This document shows positions 46,297 to 55,083 of a DNA stretch of 55,945 nucleotides, piece after piece. Where the stretch lies: NCBI RefSeq assembly GCF_000359125.1, contig NZ_CAAF010000026.1:32501-88445 (forward strand). The letters run 5' to 3'. The position numbers were made by a program, and so were the translations under genes. Source of the stretch: Mesorhizobium sp. STM 4661 (lineage in GTDB: Bacteria; Pseudomonadota; Alphaproteobacteria; Rhizobiales; Rhizobiaceae). The notes under the pieces are model-generated. The model had not been told where the DNA came from and searched no databases. It saw only the letters and a program-made list of their open reading frames with translations. The first letter of the stretch is position 1, and every line of letters begins with the position of its first letter.

Positions 46297-47484
46297 ATGG
46301 TCGGCGCATCGAAGTCGGAAACAGGTGGCGGTCCGATCCGCTATGGCATGGTCGGCGGTGGACAAGGCGCCTTCATCGGTGCCGTGCACCGGATCGCGGC
46401 GCGCCTGGACAATGATTTCGTGCTGGTCGCCGGCGCGCTGTCGTCGGATCCGGCGCGTGCCAAGGCATCGGCCGCCGAACTCGGGCTCGACCCCGCGCGT
46501 AGTTACGGCTCTTTCGCCGAGATGGCCAAGGCCGAGGCCAAGCGGCCCGACGGCATCGAGGCGGTGGCCATCGTCACCCCCAACAATGTGCACGTGCCGG
46601 CGGCGAAGGCCTTTCTCGAAGCCGGCATCCATGTCATCTGCGACAAGCCGCTGGCCACCACGCTGGCGGAAGCAAAGAAACTTGCCGCCCTGGTCGAGAA
46701 GACCGGCAAGGTGTTCGTGCTGACGCACAATTACACTGCCTATCCGATGGTGCGGCAGGCGCGCGAGATGGTGGCCAAGGGGCAGCTCGGCGACATCCGC
46801 ATCGTGCAGTCGGAATATCCGCAGGACTGGCTGACCGAGGACCTCGCCGCCACCGGCCAGAAGCAGGCGTCCTGGCGCTCCGACCCCAAGCAGGCCGGTG
46901 CGGGCGGTGCGCTGGGCGACATCGGCACGCATGCCTACAATCTGGCGCGTTTCGTCTCCGGGCTGGAGCTCGACGCGCTGTCGGCGGATCTCGACGCCTT
47001 CGTGCCGGGGCGGCAGCTCGACGACAATGTCAATGTCATGCTGCGCTTCAAGTCGGTTGGCAAGGCGCACCCGGCCAAGGGCATGTTGTGGGCGAGCCAG
47101 GTGGCGCCCGGCCACGAGAACGGGCTGAAGTTGCGCATCTACGGCTCCAAGGGCGGGCTGGAATGGGTGCAGGCCGATCCGAACTATCTCTGGTATACGC
47201 CGTTCGGCCAGCCGAAGCAGTTGCTCACCCGCAACGGTGCAGGCGCGCTGCCGGTCGCCGGACGTGTCAGCCGCGTTCCGTCAGGCCATCCGGAGGGCTA
47301 TCTCGAAGGCTTCGCCAATATCTACCAGGAGGCGGCCCGCGCCATCCGCGCGGCACGCAAGAAGGGCGGCAAGCCGGCAAAGGATGTCGTCTTTCCGACC
47401 ATCGAAGACGGCGTCGAAGGCATGGCCTTCATCGAGGCCTGCGTGAAGTCTTCGAAGAAGAATGGGGTGTGGACGAAGCTGTAA
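46297..47484 (+). CDS. Gfo/Idh/MocA-family oxidoreductase
   Basis: A 395-residue NAD(P)-dependent dehydrogenase. The start at 46297 has GAGGAG upstream; the frame stays open further back only through the repeat element. It has the Rossmann motif YGMVGGGQGAFIGAVH near residues 13-28, the catalytic-lysine motif CDKPLATT and the C-terminal DIGTHAYNLARF motif. Family members oxidise sugars or inositols at a ring hydroxyl. It is flanked by TIM-barrel isomerases, suggesting ketosugar chemistry. Confidence 0.9.
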   Translation: MVGASKSETGGGPIRYGMVGGGQGAFIGAVHRIAARLDNDFVLVAGALSSDPARAKASAAELGLDPARSYGSFAEMAKAEAKRPDGIEAVAIVTPNNVHVPAAKAFLEAGIHVICDKPLATTLAEAKKLAALVEKTGKVFVLTHNYTAYPMVRQAREMVAKGQLGDIRIVQSEYPQDWLTEDLAATGQKQASWRSDPKQAGAGGALGDIGTHAYNLARFVSGLELDALSADLDAFVPGRQLDDNVNVMLRFKSVGKAHPAKGMLWASQVAPGHENGLKLRIYGSKGGLEWVQADPNYLWYTPFGQPKQLLTRNGAGALPVAGRVSRVPSGHPEGYLEGFANIYQEAARAIRAARKKGGKPAKDVVFPTIEDGVEGMAFIEACVKSSKKNGVWTKL

Positions 47485-47518
47485 ATGCATTTGGGGGAAT
47501 TCAAGGGAGGGGGCGTCG

Positions 47519-48412
47519 ATGAAAATCGGCATGTGCATGTTCTTGTGGACGACCAGCGTCTCGAAGAGGCACGAGAAGCTGCTGCGTGACATCAAGGCAA
47601 CCGGTTTCGACGGTGTCGAGATCCCGATCTTTGCCGGCACGCCCGATGACTACAGGAAGCTCGGCGACTTGCTCGACCGCATCGGGCTGGAGCGAACCGC
47701 GGTCTCGGCCATGGGCGATCCCTCGATGAACCTGATCTCCGCCGATGGCTCAGCGCGCAAGGCCGGCATCGACCACATGGAATGGGCGATCGACTGCGCT
47801 CAGGCGCTTGGCGCGAACAAGCTGAGCGGTCCGCTGCATTCGACGCTGGGCGCCTTCTCCGGTACCGGGCCGACAGCGGCGGAGAAGAAGCGCTCGGTCG
47901 CCTCGCAGCGTGCCATCGGCGATCATGCCGGTAAGAGGAACGTGACCATCGGGCTGGAAGCGCTCAACCGCTTCGAATGCTACCTCTTCAACACGATGGA
48001 CGATCTGTCCGAACATATCGACGCTATCGACCGGCCGCACATCAAGGCGATGTACGACACCTTCCATGCCAATATCGAGGAGGCCGACCCGATCGGCGCC
48101 TATAGGCGGAACCGGAAAAATGTCGTCCATATCCACATTTCGGAGAACGATCGCGGTGTGCCGGGGCGCGGCAACATTCCCTGGAAGGAGACGTTTTCGG
48201 CCATTCGCAAGAGCGGCTATGACGACTGGCTGACGATCGAGGCCTTCGGCCGCTCGTTGAAAGATCTGGCGGCGGCCACCAAGGTGTGGCGCGATTTTTC
48301 CGAGAGCCCGGAAGCCGTCTACCGCGATGGCTACAAGCATATCAGGGACGGCTGGAAGAAGGCCGGCGGCGCCGCGGACGCAGCCAAGCCTTCCTCCTCT
48401 CAGGCGGTATAG
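47519..48412 (+). CDS. Sugar isomerase/epimerase, D-tagatose 3-epimerase-like
   Basis: A 297-residue TIM-barrel enzyme. The start at 47519 has AGGGAGG upstream. E147 (GLEALNRFE), D180 (MYDTFHANIEEAD), H206 (HIHISENDRG) and E241 (TIEAFG) occupy exactly the same positions as in the 297-residue protein at 1272-2165, so the two are paralogues. Last gene of the rightward operon; its stop codon lies in a hairpin that probably ends the transcript. Confidence 0.88.
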   Translation: MKIGMCMFLWTTSVSKRHEKLLRDIKATGFDGVEIPIFAGTPDDYRKLGDLLDRIGLERTAVSAMGDPSMNLISADGSARKAGIDHMEWAIDCAQALGANKLSGPLHSTLGAFSGTGPTAAEKKRSVASQRAIGDHAGKRNVTIGLEALNRFECYLFNTMDDLSEHIDAIDRPHIKAMYDTFHANIEEADPIGAYRRNRKNVVHIHISENDRGVPGRGNIPWKETFSAIRKSGYDDWLTIEAFGRSLKDLAAATKVWRDFSESPEAVYRDGYKHIRDGWKKAGGAADAAKPSSSQAV

Positions 48413-48450
48413 AGCCTGATTCATCCCGATAGAATCGGGATGGGCTCTAT
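48409..48450 (+). terminator. Long hairpin at the end of the isomerase operon
   Basis: ATAGAGCC (48409-48416) pairs with GGCTCTAT (48443-48450), and CATCCCGAT (48422-48430) with ATCGGGATG (48434-48442), loop AGA, with a five-base bulge on the left. It is followed by CTTATTGTT. It overlaps the stop codon. Either a terminator or a stabilising repeat. Confidence 0.6.
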
Positions 48451-48459
48451 CTTATTGTT

Positions 48460-48531
48460 CGACCATGATCTTTCCCGAAAACCGGGTTCCACTTTTTGCT
48501 GCGCTGACCTTCGGTTCGGGATCATGGTCTG
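48460..48531. repeat. GATCATGG-type palindromic repeat, copy 3 (long form)
   Basis: ACCATGATCTTTCCCGAAAACCGG at the left and CGGTTCGGGATCATGGT at the right are an imperfect inverted repeat. The whole is the reverse complement of 9239-9304 with few changes. Its right arm encodes the last residues and the stop of the leftward phnE-like gene. Confidence 0.8.
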
Positions 48532-50078
48532 GCCGCCGGCGCCAGGCGGGCGGGAGCGCGCCCGGGCCGCTCGTCGTTGCCGTTTCCGGCCGTGCCCATC
48601 AGTTTGCGGCGGAGATAGCTGGAAATGCCGTCGAAGACAAAAACGACAACCAGGATCAACAGAACCATGTAGAAGACATTGGCCCAGTTGGTGTTGGTGC
48701 GCATGGCTTCCCACAATTTCAGACCGATGCCGCCGGCGCCGACAGCGCCTATGATCGTCGCCGACCGTGTGTTCGATTCCCAGAAATAGAGGGATTGGCT
48801 AAGGAATACCGGCAGAACCTGGGGCAGCACGCCGTAGCGTTGCACCATTGCCGGCGTGGCGCCAACCGAGCGGATGCCTTCGCGCTGCTTGTCGTCGATG
48901 TTTTCCAGCGCCTCGGAATAGAGTTTGCCCAGGGTTCCGGTGTCGGTGAAGAAGATCGCCGACATGCCGGCCAGCGGCCCTGGACCGAAGCCGCGCGTGA
49001 AGAACAGCGCCCAGATCAGCATGTCGACAGACCGCAGGAAATCGAAGAAGCGTTTTGTTGTCTGGTTGGCTATTAGGCTCGGCGTGATGTTGCGCGCGGC
49101 CAGGAAGGCGAGCGGAAAGGCGACGACCGAGGCCAGCACCGTGCCGACAAAAGCCATGACGATGGTTTGCAAAAGTTTCAGCCACACGTCGCCATGCTGC
49201 CACTCGGCGTTGTTGAGGATATTGTCCCAGGCAAGCGCTGCGTTTGACCGTGACGGGTCGATGCGTTCCCCGGAGACGATCAGTGAAGCGACCTCGCCGA
49301 ACGGCTTTCCCCAGAATGGCGAATTCGTGTCAAACACAAAATTGGCCCAACCGAAAAAACGTCTCCAGGCGACCACTTCGTCATTCTGCACTTCAGCGCG
49401 GCCGAAAAATCCAAGCGAGACATAGGCCGTCGAGCCTGGCTTGCGCTGCTCGATCCAGTCAGGCAGCGCTGCGCGCGGCATGACGGAACTGTCCTTGGCA
49501 ATGTCGAAGATGACGCTTTCGGCGCCCCGCGTTACGGTGACAAGGTTTGGCGTGATGGCGATCCGGCCGTTGCCAAAGACGACCGTCGCCGCCACGACGG
49601 CGTTTTCGCGCACCGTTTTAGGCGCGGCCTGAGCCGATTGGTCTGGCGGGGCGGCCGGGTTCTCAGCAGTTGGCGCGCCAGGCGCCATGAACGAACCCTG
49701 CGACGACTTGTCAGTCGCGATCGCCGGTGCTGGTGCGGCGTCGACCCGCCGCTCGATCACAGCCATCTCCTTGGTCACCCAGTCGGGATTTGGATTGGGT
49801 CCCAGTTTGGAGAAGCGGGAGTAGTCGATCGTCAGATAATTGTCCTTGAATTCGATGTCCGGGCGGATTTCGTAAGACACCCAGTCGGCGAGATAAGCGC
49901 TGGCAAGGTTCCAGTTCGCCTTTTCGAGAACCATGCCGATCGAGAAGAACCACCAGCAATAGAAGGTGTAGAGAATGCACAGAAGGACGCCGATCGGGGC
50001 GGCATAGCGCTTCCATAGGGAGCGCCGGAACGCGTCCGGATGGCGAGCGGCGATGTCGTTGATGGCGTCGGCGTTCAT
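48522..50078 (-). CDS. phnE: Phosphonate ABC transporter permease PhnE, long form
   Basis: A 518-residue permease. The C-terminal roughly 250 residues are a normal PhnE channel (TIVMAFVGTVLASVVAFPLAFLAARN, EGIRSVGATPAMVQRYGVLPQVLP, GAVGAGGIGLKLWEAMR). Before it lie a membrane anchor near residues 27-45 and a roughly 200-residue extra domain with an Ala/Pro-rich linker, probably periplasmic. The start at 50078 has GGGGAG upstream. It follows a normal-sized phnE by four bases, so the channel is probably a heterodimer. Confidence 0.88.
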   Translation of the reverse strand: MNADAINDIAARHPDAFRRSLWKRYAAPIGVLLCILYTFYCWWFFSIGMVLEKANWNLASAYLADWVSYEIRPDIEFKDNYLTIDYSRFSKLGPNPNPDWVTKEMAVIERRVDAAPAPAIATDKSSQGSFMAPGAPTAENPAAPPDQSAQAAPKTVRENAVVAATVVFGNGRIAITPNLVTVTRGAESVIFDIAKDSSVMPRAALPDWIEQRKPGSTAYVSLGFFGRAEVQNDEVVAWRRFFGWANFVFDTNSPFWGKPFGEVASLIVSGERIDPSRSNAALAWDNILNNAEWQHGDVWLKLLQTIVMAFVGTVLASVVAFPLAFLAARNITPSLIANQTTKRFFDFLRSVDMLIWALFFTRGFGPGPLAGMSAIFFTDTGTLGKLYSEALENIDDKQREGIRSVGATPAMVQRYGVLPQVLPVFLSQSLYFWESNTRSATIIGAVGAGGIGLKLWEAMRTNTNWANVFYMVLLILVVVFVFDGISSYLRRKLMGTAGNGNDERPGRAPARLAPAARP

Positions 50079-50082
50079 TGCG

Positions 50083-51057
50083 CTACTCCCCGCGCCCGTA
50101 TGCGAACGCCTGTCTGCCGACAAGACGGTGTCTCAGCCATGCCGAAAACTGATCGACGGCGACAATCGTGCAGAACAGCAGAAAGACGATGGCAATGGTC
50201 TTGGCCTCATGGCCCCGGCTGATCGAAAGACGCAGGGATTCGCCGATGCCGCCGGCGCCGACGGCGCCGAGAATGGTCGAAGCGCGCACATTGATCTCGA
50301 AGCGGAGCAGGAAATAGCTCATGAAGTTGGGCAGAACCTGAGGCACGATGCCGAACCACACCCGTTCGACCCAGTTGGCGCCAACGGCACGCAAGCCTTC
50401 TTCAGGTTTCATGTCGGCATTCTCGACCACTTCGAAGAACATTTTTCCGAGCGCGCCGACGGTGTGGATGCTGACCGCGAGGATCGCCGGAATCGGTCCA
50501 AGCGAGAAGACCGCCAGAAAGAAGCCGGCAATGACGATTTCCGGAAAGGCGCGGACAATTTCGAGGAAGCGGCGAGTGGTGAAACGGAGCCAGCGGCTGG
50601 CCGTGATATTGCCTGCTGCCAGGAAGCAGAGCAGGAAACCGAAGGTGGAGCCCACCAGCGTCGAAAACAGGGCAACGTTCAGCGTCTCGATCATCCGGTA
50701 GAAATACTCCGGAATGTAGAGGCTTTGGGTCAGGTAGACCCTGCCCTCGGGGTAGTCGTACTTGAGGCTGCCATCCTCATAGGGCGACGGCAGGTCGAAC
50801 AGCGCACGCACCGGGTCGAACCAGTCGCGGGGCTTCAACTCGACGAAAAAGTCGGCAATGTAGGGAAGCCGGTCGAAGAACTTTCCGGCGTTGGTTTCGT
50901 TGGCGAACCAGAGCGAGCCTGAAAGTGCAACAAGCAGGAAAACCAGGCCTCCGATCGTGTAAAGGCGTCGGCGAGCGGCGAGGTCGCGCCAGTGCCGCTC
51001 GACGATCGCTCCCTCCGGTGAAAGCGCAGGCGCGCGGTAGACGTCGGTCGCACTCAT
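50083..51057 (-). CDS. phnE: Phosphonate ABC transporter permease PhnE
   Basis: A 324-residue permease with an N-terminal anchor (LYTIGGLVFLLVALSGSLWF), a periplasmic segment and the conserved PhnE loop (EGLRAVGANWVERVWFGIVPQVLPNF, then LGAVGAGGIGESLR). It forms the inner-membrane path of the phosphonate/phosphate-ester importer with phnC and phnD upstream. Confidence 0.92.
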   Translation of the reverse strand: MSATDVYRAPALSPEGAIVERHWRDLAARRRLYTIGGLVFLLVALSGSLWFANETNAGKFFDRLPYIADFFVELKPRDWFDPVRALFDLPSPYEDGSLKYDYPEGRVYLTQSLYIPEYFYRMIETLNVALFSTLVGSTFGFLLCFLAAGNITASRWLRFTTRRFLEIVRAFPEIVIAGFFLAVFSLGPIPAILAVSIHTVGALGKMFFEVVENADMKPEEGLRAVGANWVERVWFGIVPQVLPNFMSYFLLRFEINVRASTILGAVGAGGIGESLRLSISRGHEAKTIAIVFLLFCTIVAVDQFSAWLRHRLVGRQAFAYGRGE

Positions 51058-51133
51058 CGATAGATCCCCGGCCCTTGATGCGGCAACGCCGCCGGTGGCA
51101 CATGGCCCCGGCGGCGTCGTGCCAGCGATGCGC

Positions 51134-52042
51134 TTAAGAGCCGATCTTCGCCTTACGGGCGTCGATGATCGCCTGATAGAATGCCGGGGTGACCGGCGAA
51201 TAACCCTTGAAGTCGCCGCCTTGTATCGCCGAGAAGCAGGCCGGATCGGTTTGCGGAAGCTTGGTCAGGAAATCGGTGATCTTCTGCTTGGCGCCGGCGT
51301 CGATCGACGCACGCACGACCAGCGGGCCGTTCGGGATCAGCGGCGACTGCCACAATTCGACGAGGTCGTCCATCTTGAGGACGCCCTTGTCGACCATCTT
51401 GCGCAGATTGCCCGAGCTGTAGCCGTCCTTGAAGTCGCCGACGCCGGAAGCCCAGGTGGTGCCGGCATCGAAAGTGCCTTTCAAAACTTCAAGGACAAGC
51501 TGTTCATGGCCACCGCCGAAACCGGTCGACGCGAAGTAGCTCTTCACATCCATGCCGATGTCCTTGGGCAGTGAGGTGACCGGGATCAGATAGCCAGAAG
51601 TCGAGTCGGGATCGGCGAAACCGAGTTTCTTGCCCTTCATGTCGGCGAGCGTCTTGATGCCGGAATCAGCACGGGCGACCATAACCGAACGGTAGCCGGT
51701 CGAACCGTCGGTCTGGACCGTCGTCAGGATCGGCTGAACAGCGTCCTTGTTTTCGAGATAGATCTTGGCGTAGGCGGAAGCGCCGAGCTCGGCATAGTCA
51801 AGCGTGCCGCCGAGCAGACCCTGGATGACGCCGTCGTAGTCGGCGGCCGGGAACAGCGAAACCTTCTCGACACCGAGGACTTTCTTGATGTGGTCGGCGA
51901 AGCACTGGTAGTTGCGCAGACGGTCGGCTTCGTTCTCGCCGCCCAGAATGCCGACGCGGAATTCCTTCAGGTCCTGTGCCTGGACCGAGCCCATCGCCAT
52001 GGCGATGATGGAAACGGCGCTGAAAAGTATCTTTCTAAACAT
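51134..52042 (-). CDS. phnD: Phosphonate ABC transporter substrate-binding protein PhnD
   Basis: A 302-residue periplasmic binding protein. The start at 52042 is preceded by AGGAG and followed by a signal peptide cleaved near SVQAQD. It has the PhnD-type motifs FRVGILGGENEADRL, LDYAELGASAYAKIY and GKKLGFADPDSTSGYLIP. The last two form the phosphonate pocket region in characterised relatives. It delivers ligand to the two PhnE proteins. Confidence 0.94.
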   Translation of the reverse strand: MFRKILFSAVSIIAMAMGSVQAQDLKEFRVGILGGENEADRLRNYQCFADHIKKVLGVEKVSLFPAADYDGVIQGLLGGTLDYAELGASAYAKIYLENKDAVQPILTTVQTDGSTGYRSVMVARADSGIKTLADMKGKKLGFADPDSTSGYLIPVTSLPKDIGMDVKSYFASTGFGGGHEQLVLEVLKGTFDAGTTWASGVGDFKDGYSSGNLRKMVDKGVLKMDDLVELWQSPLIPNGPLVVRASIDAGAKQKITDFLTKLPQTDPACFSAIQGGDFKGYSPVTPAFYQAIIDARKAKIGS

Positions 52043-52141
52043 CTCGTGTCTCCTGTTGGATCCGGCATCGCGCCGGCAGCGTTCGAATTTTGACAGGTGC
52101 CCTTGACGCGGGCTGGCGATCCCAGCGGCTTTTTTGTTTGT

Positions 52142-52190
52142 CCATGATCTTTTCCGAAAACCGGTATCCACTTGTCGGGATCATGGATCA
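52142..52190. repeat. GATCATGG-type palindromic repeat, copy 4 (short form)
   Basis: CCATGATCTTTTCCGAAAACCGG at the left and GGGATCATGG at the right are inverted around a short centre. It lies between phnC and phnD, and its right end adjoins the phnC stop (complement at 52188-52190). Confidence 0.75.
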
Positions 52191-53036
52191 GTAGCCAGGA
52201 AATGCTGGCTCGAGCGGTCCGGCGGATGCGGCGATCTTTGGCTTGATGGCGACGCTGGTCGAGGTGATGGCCTCGGAGATCTCGCCACCATTGCTGTCGG
52301 CGCCATAGACCATGCGCACCGCCTCGCGGTTGAGATCTTCGGGCCGACCGTCGAAGACGACCTTGCCGGCGGCCATGCCGATGATGCGGTTGCAATAGGT
52401 GCGGGCGGTATCCAGCGTGTGCAGATTGGTGACGACAGTGATGCCCTCGCGCAGATTGATGTCCTGCAGCGAATCCATCACCACCTTGGCGTTGAGCGGG
52501 TCGAGCGAGGCGATCGGCTCGTCGGCGAGGATCACCTTGGGCTGTTGCATCAAGGCGCGAGCAATCGCGACCCGCTGCTGCTGGCCGCCGGACAGAGTGC
52601 CGGCGGGCTGCAACGCCGTGCGGGCGATGTCGAGGCGCTCGAGCGCCGCTATCGCCTCGGCTCGTTCCTCGCGGGAGAAGACGCCGAGCAGATTGGCAAG
52701 AGTCGAGCGATGATTGAGCCGGCCGAGCAGCACATTGGTCAGCACGTCGAGGCGCGGCACCAGATTGAACTGCTGGAAGATCATGGCGCAGTCGCGCTGC
52801 CAGCGTCGGAGTGGTGAGCCGCGCAGCCTGGAAACTTCGGCGCCGTCAAAAAAAATCGACCCTTGGCTCGGATCGATGAGACGGTTGATCATGCGCAAGA
52901 GGGTCGATTTGCCGGCGCCGGAGCGACCGATGATGCCGACCATCTGACCGTGCGGGATCGACAGGTCGACATTGCTGACGGCGGTGTTCTTGCCAAACCG
53001 GCGCGTGACGCCGCGAATTTCGAGCGTTGCTGACAT
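52188..53036 (-). CDS. phnC: Phosphonate ABC transporter ATP-binding protein PhnC
   Basis: A 282-residue ATPase with Walker [10 protein letters not shown] near residues 37-45, signature LSGGQQQR and Walker [14 protein letters not shown], a PhnC-typical combination. It is the first gene of the phnCDEE transporter operon. A candidate Pho box lies 70-87 bp upstream, which would link expression to phosphate starvation through PhoB. Confidence 0.93.
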   Translation of the reverse strand: MSATLEIRGVTRRFGKNTAVSNVDLSIPHGQMVGIIGRSGAGKSTLLRMINRLIDPSQGSIFFDGAEVSRLRGSPLRRWQRDCAMIFQQFNLVPRLDVLTNVLLGRLNHRSTLANLLGVFSREERAEAIAALERLDIARTALQPAGTLSGGQQQRVAIARALMQQPKVILADEPIASLDPLNAKVVMDSLQDINLREGITVVTNLHTLDTARTYCNRIIGMAAGKVVFDGRPEDLNREAVRMVYGADSNGGEISEAITSTSVAIKPKIAASAGPLEPAFPGY

Positions 53037-53105
53037 GGGGTAAGCTCCAGTCCAGTCGCGTTGAAGGTCTGTTAACCCTCGCTAGCGCAACGCCATGAAC
53101 CTGCG

Positions 53106-53123
53106 GTGTCGGATTGATGTCAG
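53106..53123 (-). promoter_or_regulatory. Candidate Pho box upstream of phnC
   Basis: On the minus strand CTGACAT CAAT CCGACAC forms two 7-bp direct half-sites with a 4-bp spacer, the layout of the PhoB site (consensus half CTGTCAT). Six of seven bases match in the first half and four to five in the second. It sits 70-87 bp before the phnC start. Confidence 0.55.
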
Positions 53124-53202
53124 TTTTGTTACCGCCCACAGGCGCGTCGAGCGGGAAGGCGAGTTCACCCAAACCGCTGCCGTCCGGGCGGCATGCATGG
53201 GA

Positions 53203-53913
53203 TCAGCCGAGGACCAACAGCTCCTCGAAATGCTTCATGTCCCTGAAGCTGCAAAAGGCGGGTGGCCGCAGCTCGATGACCGGAGCCTGCCGGGCAAACA
53301 GCGAGAGGCAATCGTCGAACAAGTCCTGCCACTCGGTTGCCCTTTCGTCCTCGAGACGCCGGATCTGGTAGGCGAAAGTGATGTGGAAGACGTAAGCATC
53401 GTGGTCGGGATGCCGATATCCGAACGGCACCGCCAAAGCATCGCGCCAGGCGCGCATGATACGCACGTCCTCATCGGTTGCGCCGGCAACGGTCAAGCCG
53501 GTCGGCACGACATCGACGACCTTGACCTTGAAGGCGCCGCGGCCTTCGAAGCCGTTCAGTCGTTCCTGATAGAGGCGGGTCATGGCGTCGATGCTGGTGT
53601 CGAGCGGCACATCCGCCGGCCAATAAGGAAGCCGGCGGCGGTATTCGATGATGCCCTGGAACAGCGTCATGTGCAGGCTGGAGACCGGCGTAAAGGCCAA
53701 CTGGTCGGCATCGGGCATGGCGCGCATCCGCTCACGCACTTCCACCACCACTGCCTCGGATGGCGAGCCGCTGATGAGTTGGCAGACGACGGTGTTGCCG
53801 GGCTCGTTGAGAAAATTACCAGAGGTGTCGTAGCGCCTGCCGAGATGCAGCGGAGGGTTTGGATTCGAGCCGGCAAAGAATCCGGCGAGCGAAGGTTTGA
53901 CTGAAACAGGCAT
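53203..53913 (-). CDS. 2H-phosphoesterase-like protein (DUF1868 type)
   Basis: A 236-residue protein with two H-x-T motifs, HMT in SSLHMTLFQG near residues 80-82 and HIT in YVFHITFAYQ near residues 176-178. These are the paired catalytic signature of 2H phosphoesterases. The family name DUF1868 is from memory. 2H enzymes act on cyclic phosphodiesters, so a role with the cyclic phosphate made by the C-P lyase pathway is conceivable but unproven. It is separated from phnC by a 166-bp gap with the Pho box. Confidence 0.75.
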   Translation of the reverse strand: MPVSVKPSLAGFFAGSNPNPPLHLGRRYDTSGNFLNEPGNTVVCQLISGSPSEAVVVEVRERMRAMPDADQLAFTPVSSLHMTLFQGIIEYRRRLPYWPADVPLDTSIDAMTRLYQERLNGFEGRGAFKVKVVDVVPTGLTVAGATDEDVRIMRAWRDALAVPFGYRHPDHDAYVFHITFAYQIRRLEDERATEWQDLFDDCLSLFARQAPVIELRPPAFCSFRDMKHFEELLVLG

Positions 53914-54086
53914 TGCGATCTCCAGAGGAAAGGCCGCGTCCTGCCCCGACGATGTGTCAGGGACATGAAAACCGTGCCAAGAAGTAGAATATCAAAGGCA
54001 GGATTCGCCAAGCGATTCTGCCGGGGTTTGCACATCATCAAGATTGAAATAAAGATTCAAACTCGTATCAAAGAGAGGCTTCCTAA

Positions 54087-54452
54087 TTGCTACGTTGGCG
54101 CCAGTGGTTGCGGCTGTATGCTGAAGGGGTAGTCGCTGCGATAAGTTTCACAGTGGCCCTGGTTTTGATGTCCGTATATCGGGTTGGTAGCTTGAACCAT
54201 CCAATATCGGGATACCTGTACAATTATGGAAATGGGCGCGACGCGGCCATTATTCTAACGATTGTCATTTTTTTAATCGCGCTAGTTACGATAAATTTTG
54301 CAAACAAGGTTGAGGAAAAAACCAAATCGCTTGTAGATATTGGTCATGACAAAAAATTTATAGAACTTGTCAGGTCAAGTCAGACTGGTGTTACTATTCT
54401 TATCACGTTAGGATTTCTTTCTATTATTTTGGACATTTGCCTGAGCGGCTGA
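54087..54452 (+). CDS. Low-GC small membrane protein, unknown
   Basis: A 121-residue protein with three hydrophobic stretches (about residues 12-32, 52-72 and 99-119), so probably an inner-membrane protein. The TTG start at 54087 has AGAGAGG at a good distance. The region from about 54040 to 54450 is clearly A/T-rich compared with its surroundings, and the gene runs against the phn genes, which points to horizontal gain. I do not recognise the family. Confidence 0.6.
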   Translation: MLRWRQWLRLYAEGVVAAISFTVALVLMSVYRVGSLNHPISGYLYNYGNGRDAAIILTIVIFLIALVTINFANKVEEKTKSLVDIGHDKKFIELVRSSQTGVTILITLGFLSIILDICLSG

Positions 54453-54465
54453 CTTTTTCGGGGCG

Positions 54466-55083
54466 TCAACCCCCATGCTTCTCCAAAAACTGATTGGCCG
54501 ACAGTTCCCGAAAATCGTCGAGCGCGGCGCGCAGCCGGGCGTGATCCCAGTCCCACCAGGCCAGCGCCTGATAGCGCTCCGCCGTGCGGCGGTCGAAACG
54601 CTCGCGGATCGGTCTGGCCGGCACGCCGCCGACGATGGTGTAAGGAGCGACATCCCTGGATACGACCGCGCCGGCGCCGACGGCGGCGCCATCGCCGACG
54701 GTGACCCCGGGCAGGATGGTCGAGCCGTGGCCAAGCCAGGTGTCGTGGCCGATGGTGACGCGTTTGGCGCGACGCTCAGCAAAGAATTCGCTCTCGTGCT
54801 CGGCGTCGTCCCAATAGTCCGAGGCGCGGTAGGTGAAATGGTGCAGCGTCGGCCGCCAGGTCGGGTGGTTGGTGGCGTTGATGCGCACGGCGGCGGCGAT
54901 ATTGGAAAACTTGCCGATCATCGCGCACCAGACGGCGCAGTCCTGCATCATGTAGGAATAGTCGCCTAGCGTGCTTTCCGAAACCCGGCTGCGGTCGGCA
55001 ATCTCGGTCCAGCGGCCGAGCGTCGAATTCTCGACTTGCGCCGTCTCATGGACCAGCGGCGCCTCCGACAGCTTCCTGCTCAT
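54466..55083 (-). CDS. Hexapeptide-repeat acetyltransferase-like phosphonate metabolism protein
   Basis: A 205-residue left-handed beta-helix protein with hexapeptide repeats (for example [43 protein letters not shown]) and the C-terminal [13 protein letters not shown] turn. It resembles xenobiotic acetyltransferases and the transferase found in many phn clusters (TIGR03308 type by recall). Its ATG overlaps the phnL stop. The acyl acceptor is unknown. Confidence 0.85.
   Translation of the reverse strand: MSRKLSEAPLVHETAQVENSTLGRWTEIADRSRVSESTLGDYSYMMQDCAVWCAMIGKFSNIAAAVRINATNHPTWRPTLHHFTYRASDYWDDAEHESEFFAERRAKRVTIGHDTWLGHGSTILPGVTVGDGAAVGAGAVVSRDVAPYTIVGGVPARPIRERFDRRTAERYQALAWWDWDHARLRAALDDFRELSANQFLEKHGG

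Noticed and set aside
52103..52137. Hairpin with T run between phnD and phnC on the plus strand
   Set aside because: No plus-strand gene precedes it, and the stem is short; not supported as a terminator.
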